Below, in pieces: positions 46,566-57,996 of a stretch of DNA of 64,000 nt (positions are counted from its first letter, which is position 1; each line of letters opens with the position of its first letter). Origin of the DNA: Prototheca cutis (Eukaryota > Chlorophyta > Trebouxiophyceae > Chlorellales > Chlorellaceae). The stretch covers positions 1,194,735 through 1,258,734 of the forward strand of contig BCIH01000001.1 in assembly GCA_002897115.2 (NCBI GenBank), in the 5' to 3' direction. A program made the translations under genes and the position numbers. Under the pieces are notes generated by a model. That model worked only from the letters and a program-made list of their open reading frames with translations, had not been told where the DNA came from and did no database searches.

Positions 46566-49500
46566 ATGCCGCTGGGGAGTCGCAGCGACTGCGGGGATGC
46601 CCGGTATTCGGGCCTGGAGCTGGCCTTTGCCAGTGACATCGTGGACTCGCTCCAGGTAGGCTGCAACCCTACGCACATGGCGATTCGTACGCGGCCTGGT
46701 GGAACACATGGGTGTAGTTCCATGTCAATCGTGTTGCGCGGATAGCACCTTGTCTGATCAGGGTGACGTTGTGATGTGGGATAGGTTGGGTTGCAAGGAG
46801 GCCACCTCCACCCACCCACCCATCAGGCTTGGGGCTCACGTTGCCAGTGCCACATCTAGACACCCCCTCCCCTCTCTTCCATCTGCAAATGGATCCCGCA
46901 GTCCTCGCTGCTGTGCGGCTTTGACTTTGTTGTGGCGCCGCTGGCACACCCCCGGCACCGACGGGGCCGCACCACCCCCGCGCCCTTCACGCGATCAGAC
47001 CTCCTGCTCTCGGCTGCGCAGTGGTCGGGGCAGGTGGTGGGCGGGATCAGCCCCTGGATTGACGCCGATGCGCCGGCCGGGTCGGCGCTGCGCCGGGACA
47101 GCGAGGTGGTGCTGGCCCAGGAGCTCCGGTGGGCGGCACACCTGTCGCTCCAGGCCTGCCTGCTGCCGGTGCCCCGTGGCCCAAACACCGCTCACATCAT
47201 CCGCCAGGCACTGCTGCTGTACCCAGGCATGGCCGTCTGGGCACGCGTGCCGCTGGGGCGTGATGGATGGGAGGCCTGGAACACGACGCGGTTTGCCTGC
47301 AGCCACAGCCCGCATCTGGGCGCCGTGCTTGAGCTTGGACGCGAGTTGCCAGATACCGCTGACCTCGCACGTTGGAACGGCGAAAACATCAAGTAAGCCT
47401 TGTTGTGTGGGGTTGGAGTGCTCGAGACCTAGGAAGGAATACGGTGGCTTCTGGGGGATCTGACATGCACCCTCCGAGCATCTCCTCCCCCCGACTCTGC
47501 ATCTGCAGGGCGGTCCTTGTCCCTACACACATATTCACCTCCAACAAGCGTGGCTACCCAGTTCTGTCCAAGCCACACCAGGCATTCCTCCAGACCATGT
47601 TCCAGTTTGGTGTCCAGGTGATCTTGTCTGGCGTGGCGCGGCACGAACCTCCCGAGGAGGTGAACACAAAGCCGGACGCCGGCATTCGGCTGCCTGCCCA
47701 CCCACTGCGGCCCTACTGGGAGTACCTGTCTTACCTGTTCCGGAAGAATGAGGGCGCACAGGAGCTGCAGCCGGCAGAGCTCACCTACCGCGATTTTCTC
47801 CAGGTTGGTCTTTGACGTGGAAGGGTGGAAAGCATGGATTGGGGTTTGAACTGGGCCCGAGAGCGACGTCCGGGGACCTCCAGTTCCAAACCAGGCAACC
47901 GCCCGCCATCCCACTGCCCAATCAACTAGGCGCCGCTCCAGCCGCTACAAGACAACCTGGAGAGCCAGACGTACGAGGTGTTTGAGCGCGATGCCACAAA
48001 GTATGAGGTGTATGGAGAGGCTGTCTACCGAGCCCTGATGGACAGGGTTCCCGATGACCAGGCAGCCACAGCGACAACGGTGGGCGGCCTTGCGGATGAC
48101 ATGAATGACGTCTTTTTTTGTTCTTGGAAGGGGACGACTTTAAAGCATTATGCGGCAATGTTCAGGGGCTGATAAATGTCAGCGAATGTCGCATTTAGAG
48201 CCCACCAAAGCAAAACATGCAAACAGGTTCTGATGGTGGTGGGGGCCGGTCGTGGTCCCATCGTGGCGGCCTCGCTGGCGGCTGCAGAGCGTGCCGGCCG
48301 CCAGGTCCGGGTGTACGCCGTCGAGAAGAATCCAAACGCCATCGTCACCCTGTCCCACCGCGTTGCCACCGAGTGCGCGAAGCTGTTAAAGTGTCTGTCT
48401 GTTTAGCGGGGGTTTGTCTGTCCGGGAATACATGCGGATGGTGTTTTCTTGCGGCGCAAATGTCACATGCATGTCTGTGGGGTGGTTGGCACAGGCCACC
48501 AGGCAGAGGCTGCCGGCCTTGGCACTGACGAGCGGCAGTTTCTTGCAACTCCTTCACACTCTCTGCACTTGTCCCTCCCACCACGCCCGCCCACCAACGC
48601 AACGCCGGCCTTCAAACAGGTGGAAGGACAAGGTCACATTGGTCTCAGCAGACATGCGCTACTGGCGGGCCCCCGAACCTGCAGACGTCCTCGTCAGCGA
48701 GTTGCTGGGATCTTTTGGGGACAATGAGCTTTCCCCCGAATGCCTGGACGGCGCGCAGTCATTCCTCAAGCCCGACGGCATCTCCATTCCAGCCTCCTAC
48801 ACCTCCTTCCTGCACCCGATCACGACACACAAGCTCTGGAACGACGTCGCGGTCGGTTGGCAGCTAGTAGTTGGTTCCGGAGGGGATGTTGGGCCGAGAA
48901 CCTTGATCTGGGAATAACCAAAACTTGAAAAGACTAGAACACATCCACAGCGGGCATGCTTGTTGAAACACTGCGCAGGCCTATCGTGACCTGGAGCACT
49001 TTGAGACCCCCTTTGTCGTCAAGTTGCATCGGCACAGCGTTCTGGCAGAACCTCAGGTAAGGGGTGGGTGGGGAGTCGCGGTCGGGAAGGAGGGGGCAGG
49101 GCACTGTGCAGCCGAGGCTTCACTGGAAGAAAGGGGTGTGGCTCCGATCAGGGACACTCAGCAAGCAAGCAAGTGCACTTCAAGTCCTTGCTCCCTGTGA
49201 TGACCAGCCAAGTCTCTCCTNCTCATTCTCATCCAAAGCGTAGGAGGTCTTCACGTTTGATCACCCGACGAGCCAACCGGCCGATAACACACGCAGCATC
49301 AGCCTCGAATTCCGGGCAACACCACCAGGGGACNCAGGTGAGCCCGGGGGGGCGGGCGCGGTGGGAAGGCCGCACCCAGTGGGCCTGCCCTTGCTTGCAG
49401 ACTTGGGCATGACTTTCCGCCATTGCTGCACCATGAACAAACCATATATTCGTCCTTTCTACCACCACCGCCACAGTGTGTCATGGGCTGGCGGGGTACT

Positions 49501-49940
49501 TTGATGCCCAGTTGTACAAGGACGTCCACCTCAGCATCCTTCCCAGCACCCACACACCAAACATGTTCAGTTGGTTCCCCATTTACTTCCCCGTCAAAGA
49601 GCCATTTGTGGTGCCGCAAGGTACGGGCGATGGGGTGAAGGGGAGTCGACTGGTCACTGAATGGCTCAACAGGGAAAGAAAGCAGGCCACCCTGTTGTCT
49701 TTCCAGTACATTTTGTCAGAACAAAGGAGGATTCACTCCGTCTTTGAGTTGCAAGTTGTCCGTTCATTCATTTGTCCCATCATCGACCCTCCCAATGGAA
49801 CGACAGGGAGCAAGGTGCACGTCAACATGTGGCGGTGCAAGGGCAACCACAAGGTCTGGTACGAGTGGTCGATGGGCTGTGGCACGATGACCACGCCCAT
49901 TCACAACCCCAATGGCCGGTCGTACGCCGTGGGCTTGTAG
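46566..49940 (+). CDS. Protein arginine N-methyltransferase 5 (PRMT5)
   Basis: Type II arginine methyltransferase that symmetrically dimethylates histones and Sm proteins. ATG 46566 gives [20 protein letters not shown]. The N-terminal TIM-barrel region follows ([41 protein letters not shown]), then [20 protein letters not shown] and [17 protein letters not shown]. The methyltransferase core has [20 protein letters not shown], the SAM-binding [27 protein letters not shown] and the double-Glu loop [20 protein letters not shown]. The C-terminal beta barrel has [34 protein letters not shown] and [14 protein letters not shown], then [13 protein letters not shown] and [12 protein letters not shown]. 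About ten exons. The exon joining the region of the EKNPNA block to [15 protein letters not shown] (48.36-48.62 kb) is not fully resolved. Confidence 0.93.
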
Positions 49941-50276
49941 ATGGAGCCCCATGGGACGCCGGGCGGTCTGGACCTGGGTCAACCCCAAGCACTGCAACCA
50001 TTTCGTGTACTAATTAAACCGTGTGGAGAGAGAAAAAGGGAATGACCCACGGAGGGTCGTTCGTGCGAGGGTGTTGGGAATGGGTACCGCAGCCCGGAGC
50101 AATCTTGTGGTGGGCGGTGATCACAAGTGATCAGGCACCCCGCCGCCAGGGCTGCCGACCTGACGCACAGGCAAACCGAGACCGGCGCGTAGATTCCGTG
50201 ATCTGGGTCGTGGACTGGCTTATTGACAGCCCACAACCCAAACCTTGTCCATTTTCATAAAGGTCAACTATCCGGC
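49941..50276. other. Intergenic between PRMT5 and the profilin-like gene
   Basis: Same-strand neighbours; expected to hold the PRMT5 3' UTR and the downstream promoter. Nothing else recognised. Confidence 0.5.
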
Positions 50277-50687
50277 ATGTCTGGGAATCCCTGGGACGCT
50301 CCCCTACGGGCGCTCCTGGAGGATGGGACCATCTCCGGGTACGGCCTGATCCAGGACCCGTCCAGCGTGCAGTGCGCGTTTGGGACGGCGCTGTCCTTGT
50401 TGTTGGTGTCCGACAGTGCGAGCGAGGCCAGCAGTGTGGCGAAAGAGCTGTATGAGGCCATGACAGAGGACAAGGTGCCCGAGGATTTCCGGATCGAGGG
50501 CACCACCCTGGTGACGCTGCGCCGAGAGGATGACGCCGCCTACGCCCTGTCCCAGAAGAAGGAGCGGGGCCTTATCCTGTACAAGCTCAAGATCGGGGTT
50601 TTGGTGGTTCAGTTTGGCCTGCCCAGCGTCGTGCAGCTTGTCGTGCCCAAGGTGGAGCAGGCGGTGGAAACCCTGCGCCAGGCATGA
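50277..50687 (+). CDS. Small intronless protein, possibly profilin-like
   Basis: Single-exon ORF of 136 residues from ATG 50277 (MSGNPWDAPLRALLEDGTIS). The layout is an N-terminal helix, GYGLIQDPSSVQCAFG, a helix SEASSVAKELYEAM, then EDFRIEGTTLVTLRREDDAA, the strand-rich GLILYKLKIGVLVVQF and a C-terminal helix (QLVVPKVEQAVETLRQA). This order and length (profilins are about 130 residues) resemble the profilin fold, with a weak match to the region where profilin binds actin. I do not see enough identity to be sure. It is the only intronless gene recognised in the window. Codon use looks like its neighbours. An in-frame upstream ATG at 50223 would add 18 residues. Confidence 0.55.
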   Translation: MSGNPWDAPLRALLEDGTISGYGLIQDPSSVQCAFGTALSLLLVSDSASEASSVAKELYEAMTEDKVPEDFRIEGTTLVTLRREDDAAYALSQKKERGLILYKLKIGVLVVQFGLPSVVQLVVPKVEQAVETLRQA

Positions 50688-51130
50688 GGCAATGAGAACT
50701 CTGTCCCTCCCTCATCCTGCTCCGTGCAATTTCTTTCGATTTTTCCTTGCAACAACATTCGGTCTCCGCAGTAGTAGAGGAGACGGTGCCTTGACATGCA
50801 GCGGCAACTCCCTTGCTGCTTTGTTCCTCTGTTTCCCCTGACGGCTTGGCCGCCGACCGCACTGCACACTGACCCTGTGAAAGGCTTCCCAGCGGAACAA
50901 CGAATTGCAGAGACAGAGGGTGACTGCGTGACTGGCTGGCTGTCCAGCGCAAAACCTTCTGATTTCAGACACATGTCCAATGCATGAATGCTGCATGGGG
51001 GTTAGAACTCCCTTTGAGAAAATTCCGGTCATCGGCTGAACATGGATCGGGCCGCGGCGCTCCCCAAGTTTTTTTTTTTGCTGCCCATGCCCCCGGCAAT
51101 GTACCGGATGCCCGTCTGGCTTTTTTTTTT
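50688..51130. other. Convergent intergenic region
   Basis: Between the profilin-like gene (+) and SFT2 (-). It contains T-runs at about 51069-51079 and 51121-51132. Nothing else recognised. Confidence 0.5.
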
Positions 51131-52390
51131 TTAGGAAGCCAGGTAGTACACCAGGGTGACTACCTGCATTTTCTTTTTTTTTTTTNNNNNNNNNNNNNNN
51201 NNTGAGGAGGTTGATGGGGACACCGGAGCCGGCAACACCGAAACTCCCCTGTCACGCCCTGCGTGGACCCCTGCCCGTTTCTTTTGTCCGACCCAGCAAC
51301 CGAATTCCTCAACAGCCCAACGAGACTTGCCTGTGTGCCGCAAAAGATGATCGAAAACACGTAACTGTGCATCACTAGGGCTGCGTAGAGCGTCCCCAAC
51401 AGGCTGCCAATGTACGCTGCGATTGGGACAAGGATGCGGGGGGTGCGCGTGCGTTTGCTTTCGTCTGAGGAAAGGGGCGTCTGCACCGGCAGCATGCATC
51501 GAATGCGTGCTGCCATTTCCAGGTGTGCGGAGGTCGCTGTACGGTGTGTAACGCCGAGTGAGCGTAGGCAACCCCGTCCCAGCAACTCCCCACTCCTTGC
51601 CGCCACATCCCAGCTCCCGTCCCCGGACCTGCTGTGAATGGGAGCCGTTCTTTGACCATCATGTGTGTAGCCATGGCCCTCCAGCCCTTGAGGGCGCCGA
51701 GCGAGGCCAGGATGAGCCCAGAACCCATGCTAAATGTCAGGGCGAACTTGGAGGGCGTCAAGATGAGCATGGGCAGGAAGATGAAAATGGAGGCCATGAG
51801 GAACAGGAGCCCCGTGCCGGCAAACACCGCAAAGTACGCCCACTGCTGCGCGCTGGGCATGCTGCATGGGCGGGAGGAGGAAAGGAAGAAAGGGGGGCTC
51901 GTTACGGTCGACAGGAGAGTCCTCGGTGGTCGTTCTGGGGGCCAACAGTAGTGCCATCTCGCTTTCGCCCTTCGTAGCATGGTTCCCATGCACCCAAAGA
52001 GCAATGAGGGAATGCACTAGCCCAGGGCGACTACCGCCACATGGCTGCTGCCACCCTTGTCTCGCAATCAATCCAACTCCCACACGGGCATCGGTCTCCA
52101 CGCAGCCACGCCCCACACCCCCTTCCCCAGGGGGGAACTTACAACTGCACGCTCTGGACGGTGGTGGTGACATTTTGGGCCGCTCCAGAGACGTGGGTGT
52201 TGAACACGCCCACGGCCTGCGTGACGAATTTAGTCACTCCCGCCGCTCCCTCCTCGGCGCTGGACAGAAGTCTGTCAGAGGCCCTGGACCCGCTGGGAGC
52301 CTCGCTGTACGCGTTCCATTCCGCCAGCACGGACGCCGGAGGTTCTGTGTCATGTGCCGTGCCTCCAAACCAGCCCCGCACCGCCTGCAT
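51131..52390 (-). CDS. SFT2-family vesicle transport membrane protein
   Basis: Small tetraspanning Golgi protein related to yeast Sft2/Got1, involved in retrograde traffic to the Golgi. Exon 1 (from ATG 52390) encodes the cytosolic N-terminus (MQAVRGWFGG...ASDRLLSSAEEGAAG). Exon 2 has two helices (YFAVFAGTGLLFLMASIFIF and KFALTFSMGSGLILASLGAL). Exon 3 has IAAYIGSLLGTLYAALVMHS, YVFSIIFCGTQ. The last exon (51163-51131, 33 nt) gives VVTLVYYLAS and stop. The last intron uses a GC donor (exon ...CACACAG, then gcaagt), with no usable GT nearby, and contains a 17-N gap plus a homopolymer T/A run. The splice is phase 0 and restores a continuous fourth membrane helix. Confidence 0.85.
51186..51202. 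other. Assembly gap, 17 N
   Basis: Seventeen N next to a T-run, inside the last SFT2 intron. Confidence 0.98.
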
Positions 52391-53227
52391 CCCGGCTCGC
52401 CTGCACCACCGAGCGGAGGACGGTCGTTGCTCCGCGTTCTGGTCCGGTGCCCCTCAGGCAAGTGATCTCAGCTCTCGGCAGCCGCGATCGTGATGTTTTG
52501 TTGCATCGTCCTGTTTATGCCCTTTTTCACGTCTCCAATCATGCCTCCCAGTGTACCCATGTGGCCCGTGGCATGATCCGGGGGAGGGACCCACGATGCG
52601 ATCCGTGTCGTGCGGCCTCGCCACTGCCACCTGATGAGGGCTCGGGTGGGTGCGGGTGCAGCCCCCATGAAATAAGAAAACACCGTGCCAACTCCCCCCC
52701 AAACCCTTGCTAGGTGCATTCTTCTGATGATAGCTAAATTTCTTCAACTTTACATCCAATAGATGCTCGGGTTTATTTGGACGTAGTAACGACCTCAGGA
52801 CAAAATTTGATTCCGCCGCCGCTAGTGCAAAAACAGAGGACTTGGGATGGGGGCAGGAAGGAAAAACCACCACATCNNGTTGCTCCCCTCCAGAGCATAC
52901 GAGAGAGGGGTCGGCAAGCAAGGTTTGTTTGGAACCCGGCGCCGGGGCGGCAGCAAAGGCCGCCCGCATGCGGAGCCGCGGGTGGGCCTGGTGAGGCCCA
53001 GCCCGAGCGGCGCTGGGTCACATGCAAGACACGCAAATGAGTTTGATGAAAGAGAGGGGTTTGACAAGACTGCCGTGCCCGGAGACAACTGTTGTTTGTT
53101 GCGAGGGGCCATAGGCCACCTTTTGTGGAGCCATGTGGTGGCGGCGGCAGGGTCGAGGCCGGGGCCAGCACCGGCGCCTTGGAAGGCCCCACTCGGGTGT
53201 CCACATTGGGGCCGCACCGAGCACAGC
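52391..53227. other. Intergenic between SFT2 and the YaaH-family gene
   Basis: An 837-bp spacer between two minus-strand genes, expected to contain the SFT2 promoter and the transporter 3' UTR. Long ORFs on both strands here have no recognisable family and are probably by-products of high GC. Confidence 0.5.
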
Positions 53228-54435
53228 TCAGGCCTTGCCTGCCTCCGGGTCGGGGACCTCCTCGACGCGGCGGCGGGTACCAATGGTACCACCGGAGATG
53301 CCGTGGATGGGCTTGAGCGGGAAGAGGGGCAGGGGCGAGGTGCCNTAGAGGTCTGCGAGCAGCATGGCCGTTCCCAGGTACCATGCCAGGGCGGCGACCA
53401 GGAATCCCCACACGCCGGCAAACTTCATGAAGTTGTGGTTGGTCTGGCCACCAGCAAGGAAGAAGAAGAGCATGGACAGCGTGAGGAAGGTCGCCGAGAA
53501 GATGAGGTTGGTGGAGAAGGTGCAGAGCCACAGAATGAAGGTGTAGATGCCCCACATGCACAGCATCATCTGCGTGCCCTTGACAGACGAAGGGTAGATA
53601 CCAGCCAGGGCCAGCGTGCCGGACAGGCTGAACGAAATCCAAAAGCCGCCGTATGAAACAAAGGCCACCATGGCCAGCGTGTTCTTCCGTTGGTACTCCA
53701 GAAGCCCAGCAAGCAGCTGGCAGAGGCCGCCAAAGAAGAAACCAAAGCCTGTTGTTAATTTTGGCAAGGATGGCAGGATGTGAGGGATGGACAGAGCAGC
53801 ATGTGTGAGATGGTGGTGCATTGGCAATGCATGAATGGATGCATGCGCTCGGGTCAGGGCCAGTTCCCTACGGCCCTTGAACACACAGGTCGGTGCCCAC
53901 CCTGTTGCCAGTCCAATGAGTGGCACAGATAGAACACTGCATCCCAATAATGAGGCCAAAAGATATAAAATGATCCAGCAAAGCGCACCATAGATGATGC
54001 CGATGGCATCGGCGGGGACTAGGGNGCTGTTGATGGCAAAGAGCAGCATGCCCTGTACGAAACCGGAGAGNGCGGGGGTTGCGGAATGAGTCATCCCTTG
54101 AATCCGCCTGCGCGCCGACAACTCCTCGTCGGAGGACCGGNCAGGACAGTGTCACGCCCCATTGCCCACCCACACTGCCAACAAATAATCTTACCGTCAT
54201 TCCAAAGGCGTAGAGACCAAGCGGACCTGCGCGGCGGTGGCGGGGGGCAGTTCGAGTGAGACACACCGAGCACTGTCGGCGACCATTCCACTCCCGAGCA
54301 TCTGGGAGATCGGTGCAGTAGACCCCTTCCCCAGGAAGTCTCCGCACCGGGGTTGGACGTGGCCGGGATCGTCTTGACACCCTCAGTGACCATGGTGCTG
54401 AGGTGGGCCTCCGCCGCGACAAGAGTCCGATCCAT
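53228..54435 (-). CDS. GPR1/FUN34/YaaH-family transporter (acetate/succinate-type)
   Basis: Exon 1 (from ATG 54435) encodes MDRTLVAAEAHLSTMVTEGV and ends PATSNP plus one base. The splice to the next exon (acceptor cgcgcag) restores NPGPLGLYAFGMT, the N-P-x-P-L-G-L-x-A-F family signature. Later exons encode the six membrane helices: ADAIGIIYGALCWIILYLLA, a Gly-rich GLCQLLAGLLEYQRKN, LAMVAFVSYGGFWISFSLSG, MMLCMWGIYTFILWLCTFS, FSATFLTLSMLFFFLAGG and FAGVWGFLVAALAWYLGTAM. The cytosolic tail ends EEVPDPEAGKA. Family members move acetate or related monocarboxylates with protons, and in Chlamydomonas several are linked to acetate use. The substrate is inferred from the family only. Two Ns lie near intron 2. 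Confidence 0.88.
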
Positions 54436-55311
54436 CTTGGTCGTCGCTGTCGGCTGGCTAAGGAGTACCAAAGAGGGATGCCGATGGACGACTAGACGCC
54501 CTGCTGCCGCGTCGGTCNCTGTTGCAAAACAGCAAAACCTAGTATCCAAAAAAAATAGATTGACGCGGAGAAATGATGGCCAGTCTGTGGATCGCAGCCC
54601 GCTTATAACTTGGTCCGGAACCTGGTTGACACATGCCGAAGCAAAGGTGACGGGGCTCGGCTCTTTGTCTGACGGGGCAGCCACTCGACCGTTCTCGGCA
54701 GCTGCTGGCTCCCTTGGACGAGGCTCAAAAGGTGCTAAACGACAGTTTATAAGATCAAATGCAAACCAAGACAGCAAATTGTGATAAAATCGCCGGATCA
54801 CAATGGGACGATCGGGTGACTGGTTCCGGCACAGTCCCGTAACGGCCCCGTGCCACCTCTGAACCTGGGCACTGCCACGGGGCGCACCGTCCGCTTTACG
54901 TCAAATTCGGGCATCACACCTCGGCCAAATGCCTCGTCGGCAATATTGTGCACACTCGTTTGTGATGATGAATAATGCATTCCTCGAGCAAGGATAATCG
55001 GATACGGACCACTGGGCGTCATTGCACTTGCCGACTCGGCTGTCCTTTCGGCCGCAGATCTTGGCCGTGCGCCCGGTTTTGCCCCTGTTGTGGTCCAACG
55101 CGGATCTCCAACACACACCTCGCATCTCGAAAAAGATTCAAAAAAGTACTTTGCAAGAAGCTCTTTCGCACAAAAGGGACACTTCGCGATCGATCGATCG
55201 ATCGATCGATCGATCGATCGGGCGTGGGGCCCCGCAATGAATGCCAACCTTAAGTGCTCTTTGCCTGGGCGGCCTCCACCCGCAAGGGCTTGTCCCAAAA
55301 CCGCACATCGC
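54436..55311. other. Intergenic between the YaaH-family gene and UAH
   Basis: An 876-bp spacer containing the (CGAT)n repeat at 55187-55220. The UAH 3' UTR and the transporter promoter must lie here. No gene recognised. Confidence 0.5.
55187..55220. repeat. (CGAT)n microsatellite, about 8.5 copies
   Basis: Perfect tetranucleotide repeat, self-complementary (GATC/CGAT), 91 nt beyond the UAH stop. Confidence 0.95.
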
Positions 55312-55792
55312 TCAGAGCTCGGCATGGGCCTCTGGGGCACTGCCTGCACCCGCCAGCTCGGCCATGGTCAGCGCCAGCACGCGCACACCTCGCTCGATGT
55401 CGGCCGGAGCCGCGTACTCGTCGGGCCGGTGTGACCATCCATTGCGGCACGGCACAAAGATCATCGCCGTCGGCGACACCTGTGCATCAACAAGTGGGGT
55501 GGAAATCAGTGGACTGGGAGGAGTGCCTGGCAGGAGTATCTGCTGATGCGGCATTTGGTATCCAGCTCGTACCCAGGCTCAACAGCCCACCCTCCCGCGG
55601 CCACACCCNCCTGTGCCATGAACAGCGTGTCGTGGTATGCCCGTGACACCATGCGCTGACTGCTGTACCCCAGCTCGTCCACGGCCTTTTGCACCGCCGC
55701 CACCACATCCTTTCCAGAGGTGGCGGGCGGGTCCTGGCTCAGAATACGGTGGCTCCACCGCACCTGTTGGAGTGCGGGGTAGGGGTGGGGGT

Positions 55793-55874
<82 letters not shown>

Positions 55875-57367
55875 CGGCCCAGTGTGTGAGAGCCAGCTCG
55901 ACAGTATTCGCAAACCCTGTCCCTAACAAACACCTACACACCATAAAAGGGCTAAAAAACAAGAGAGAAATTCACCACGATTCACCTTGCGCCTGGCGGC
56001 GATGCGTTCCGCACTTTCCAGCACGCTCTTGACCAGGCCGTCGCGACGGCCGGCGTCGGTGTCGCGGATGTCGATGCCGAGCGTGGCGATGCGGGGAACA
56101 GAGTTGACGGCGTTCGGCGACACGGACCAGGCGCCCACCGTGCCGACGCTGTCTTCGGCGCCCGTCGCCAGGACGGCTGCCTCCAGTGCCAGGGCGAGCT
56201 CGGACGCGGCCAGGCTGGCGTCGTTGCGCAGGGGCATCAGCTGCGCGCCGGCGTGGCCCCCGTCGCCCTGAAACTCGATTTCCAGTGCGGCAGGGGCGGC
56301 AATGGCCGTCACCACGCCAATTTCCAGGCCCTTGGCCTCGAGCTCGGGGCCCTGCTCGATGTGCAGCTCCACAAATGCGCCCAGATCAGCCGGCGTGCGC
56401 CGTGCCCCGGCGATCATGGCCTCGACGGTGTCCGCGCCGTACCCGGCGTGCCGAGCGGCCGCCAGGTAGTCGCTGCCGTTGACGTCCCGAAGCCCAGCCA
56501 GGTACCCAGCATCCAGCGCGCCGGCTATGGCACGACTACCAGAGCACGACAGGCCAAACCGAGTGGGCTCCTCGGACGTAAACATCAGCACCTCCAGCGT
56601 CCGCCGAGGAACAAACCCAGCATCCGACAGCGCCTTGAGCGCTGCAATGCCTCCGAGCACACCTACACGAGGTTTTGTTGTGATTGCTTGCTGCTTGTTA
56701 TTTGGGATTTTTGTGTGTTAGGTTGTTGGAGACGGCAGGAGGCCACTGGAAAGGGTTGGTGGTACATCATGTGAGGAAGACATGAGGGTCGGTTTATGAA
56801 TCCCTCATCCGCTGCCGCCCTAACCCAGCACCACGAGTGCGCCCGCACCGAGTGTGCCGTCAAAGGCGCCGGCCAGGGGGATGGCATCGCAGTGGCTGCC
56901 GGTGCCCACGGCTGGGGCCTCGGGGTCAGACCCAGGCAGTCGCCCGTAAATGTTGCCAATGGTGTCCTCGTAGATCGTCAGCCCCGCCTCACGCATCAGG
57001 TGCTTGACATAGGACCGAGCTGCCACGTCCTGATCTGCGAGCATGCGGGAGCCGGCACGCGCAGCACATGATTTCAATCTGATTTCAAGACATCCATTCC
57101 CCCAAAAGAATACAGAAAGGCATTCCACCCTGACGCCCAACATGTGATTCATGGCTGCACCAGTGTAACACGACACAGTTCCGGACCTGTGAACACAACA
57201 CGGGTGACGGCTGGGTTTGGGTCGTCTGTAAACGTGGCAAGCTGCGTGAGCTGGTCGAAAATCGCCTGTCCGCTGATATCAAGATCCAGGGAGGGCGCCG
57301 CAGACGCCAGGAACAGCTGTCCGCACAGGGCAAGCGCCGTTATGGCGGCGACTGGCTTCAGCCCCAT
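55312..57367 (-). CDS. Ureidoglycolate amidohydrolase (UAH), M20 family
   Basis: Last step of purine/ureide breakdown in plants: releases ammonia from ureidoglycolate, giving glyoxylate. The start at 57367 gives a signal peptide (MGLKPVAAITALALCGQLFL), consistent with the ER location of plant UAH. Exon 1 ends DDPNPAVTRVVFT and splices in phase to DQDVAARSYVKHLMREAG and VGTGSHCDAIPLAGAFDGTL, which has the metal-binding His/Asp. The next exon begins GVLGGIAALKAL and has FTSEEPTRFGLSCSGSRAIA, the UAH-type motif rather than that of allantoate amidohydrolase, then FVELHIEQGPELEAKG and GGHAGAQLMPLRNDASLA. After a poly-G intron come VRWSHRILSQDPPATSG and AYHDTLFMAQ, then VSPTAMIFVPCRNGWSHRPD-EYA. 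It ends APEAHAEL. One N lies within the last donor. Confidence 0.9.
55793..55874. repeat. Poly-G tract (82 nt) in a UAH intron
   Basis: The longest internal homopolymer in the window; it occupies most of a short intron. The sense strand is poly-C. Confidence 0.9.
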
Positions 57368-57996
57368 GATCGCAGGTCAGAGGGTGGGGCGAAGAGCCTG
57401 CGATCTGTAGCGATAATGGGCTGATATAACACCACCCTGGATTGCATGCAACAAAATCCAGCAATTGTTGAGTTCTTTGGGAAGCCGAACCGAGGCTGAC
57501 GTGCGGGCTAGGTTTCGCGGACACGGGGTGATTTCGAGACGGGGGGGTTTGCCCAGCATTAGGGTTGCGCAAAACGTGCAGCCCAGCGAGCAGGGGTGGG
57601 GACATTTCCCCGGGAAAATAAATTCCCCAGGAAAAATTCAAAATGGGCGTCAACCGTCCCCGCTCTGCGATGGAGTAAGTCACCTGCTGTGATCTAGCTT
57701 GAAAAAAATGAGTTGCCAAGGTGGCATCGGTTACATTCACGCCCTGTGACGAGCATCCGAACCGCTGCTTCGGCTGTCCAGCCGGCAGGGCCAGGCCTCG
57801 TTGGTTTCCGCTACCGTGCCGTTGGGGGGTTCATGTCGCGAGCCCATGCGGATATCCACGCCGTCCCACATCGATCTGGGAATCGAGGGTTGACGTGTAT
57901 TGCGTGTCAAGGTTTTTAAAGGTTGAAGCTCTTTTCACATCACGGGCCGTCGGTGCCTCTGGGCGAGGACGTGGCACCCCTCCCGGCAAGACGCCA
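57368..57996. promoter_or_regulatory. Divergent region, UAH / unidentified coiled-coil gene
   Basis: About 630 bp between head-to-head genes. An upstream small exon of the plus-strand gene is possible (ATG at 57642, MGVNRPRSAM, then a strong gtaagt donor), but I could not join it to the next exon with confidence. Confidence 0.35.

Noticed and set aside
52773..53642. Minus-strand ORF of 289 codons
   Set aside because: It overlaps the YaaH-family last exon in another frame; its 3' half has no family resemblance or splice support.
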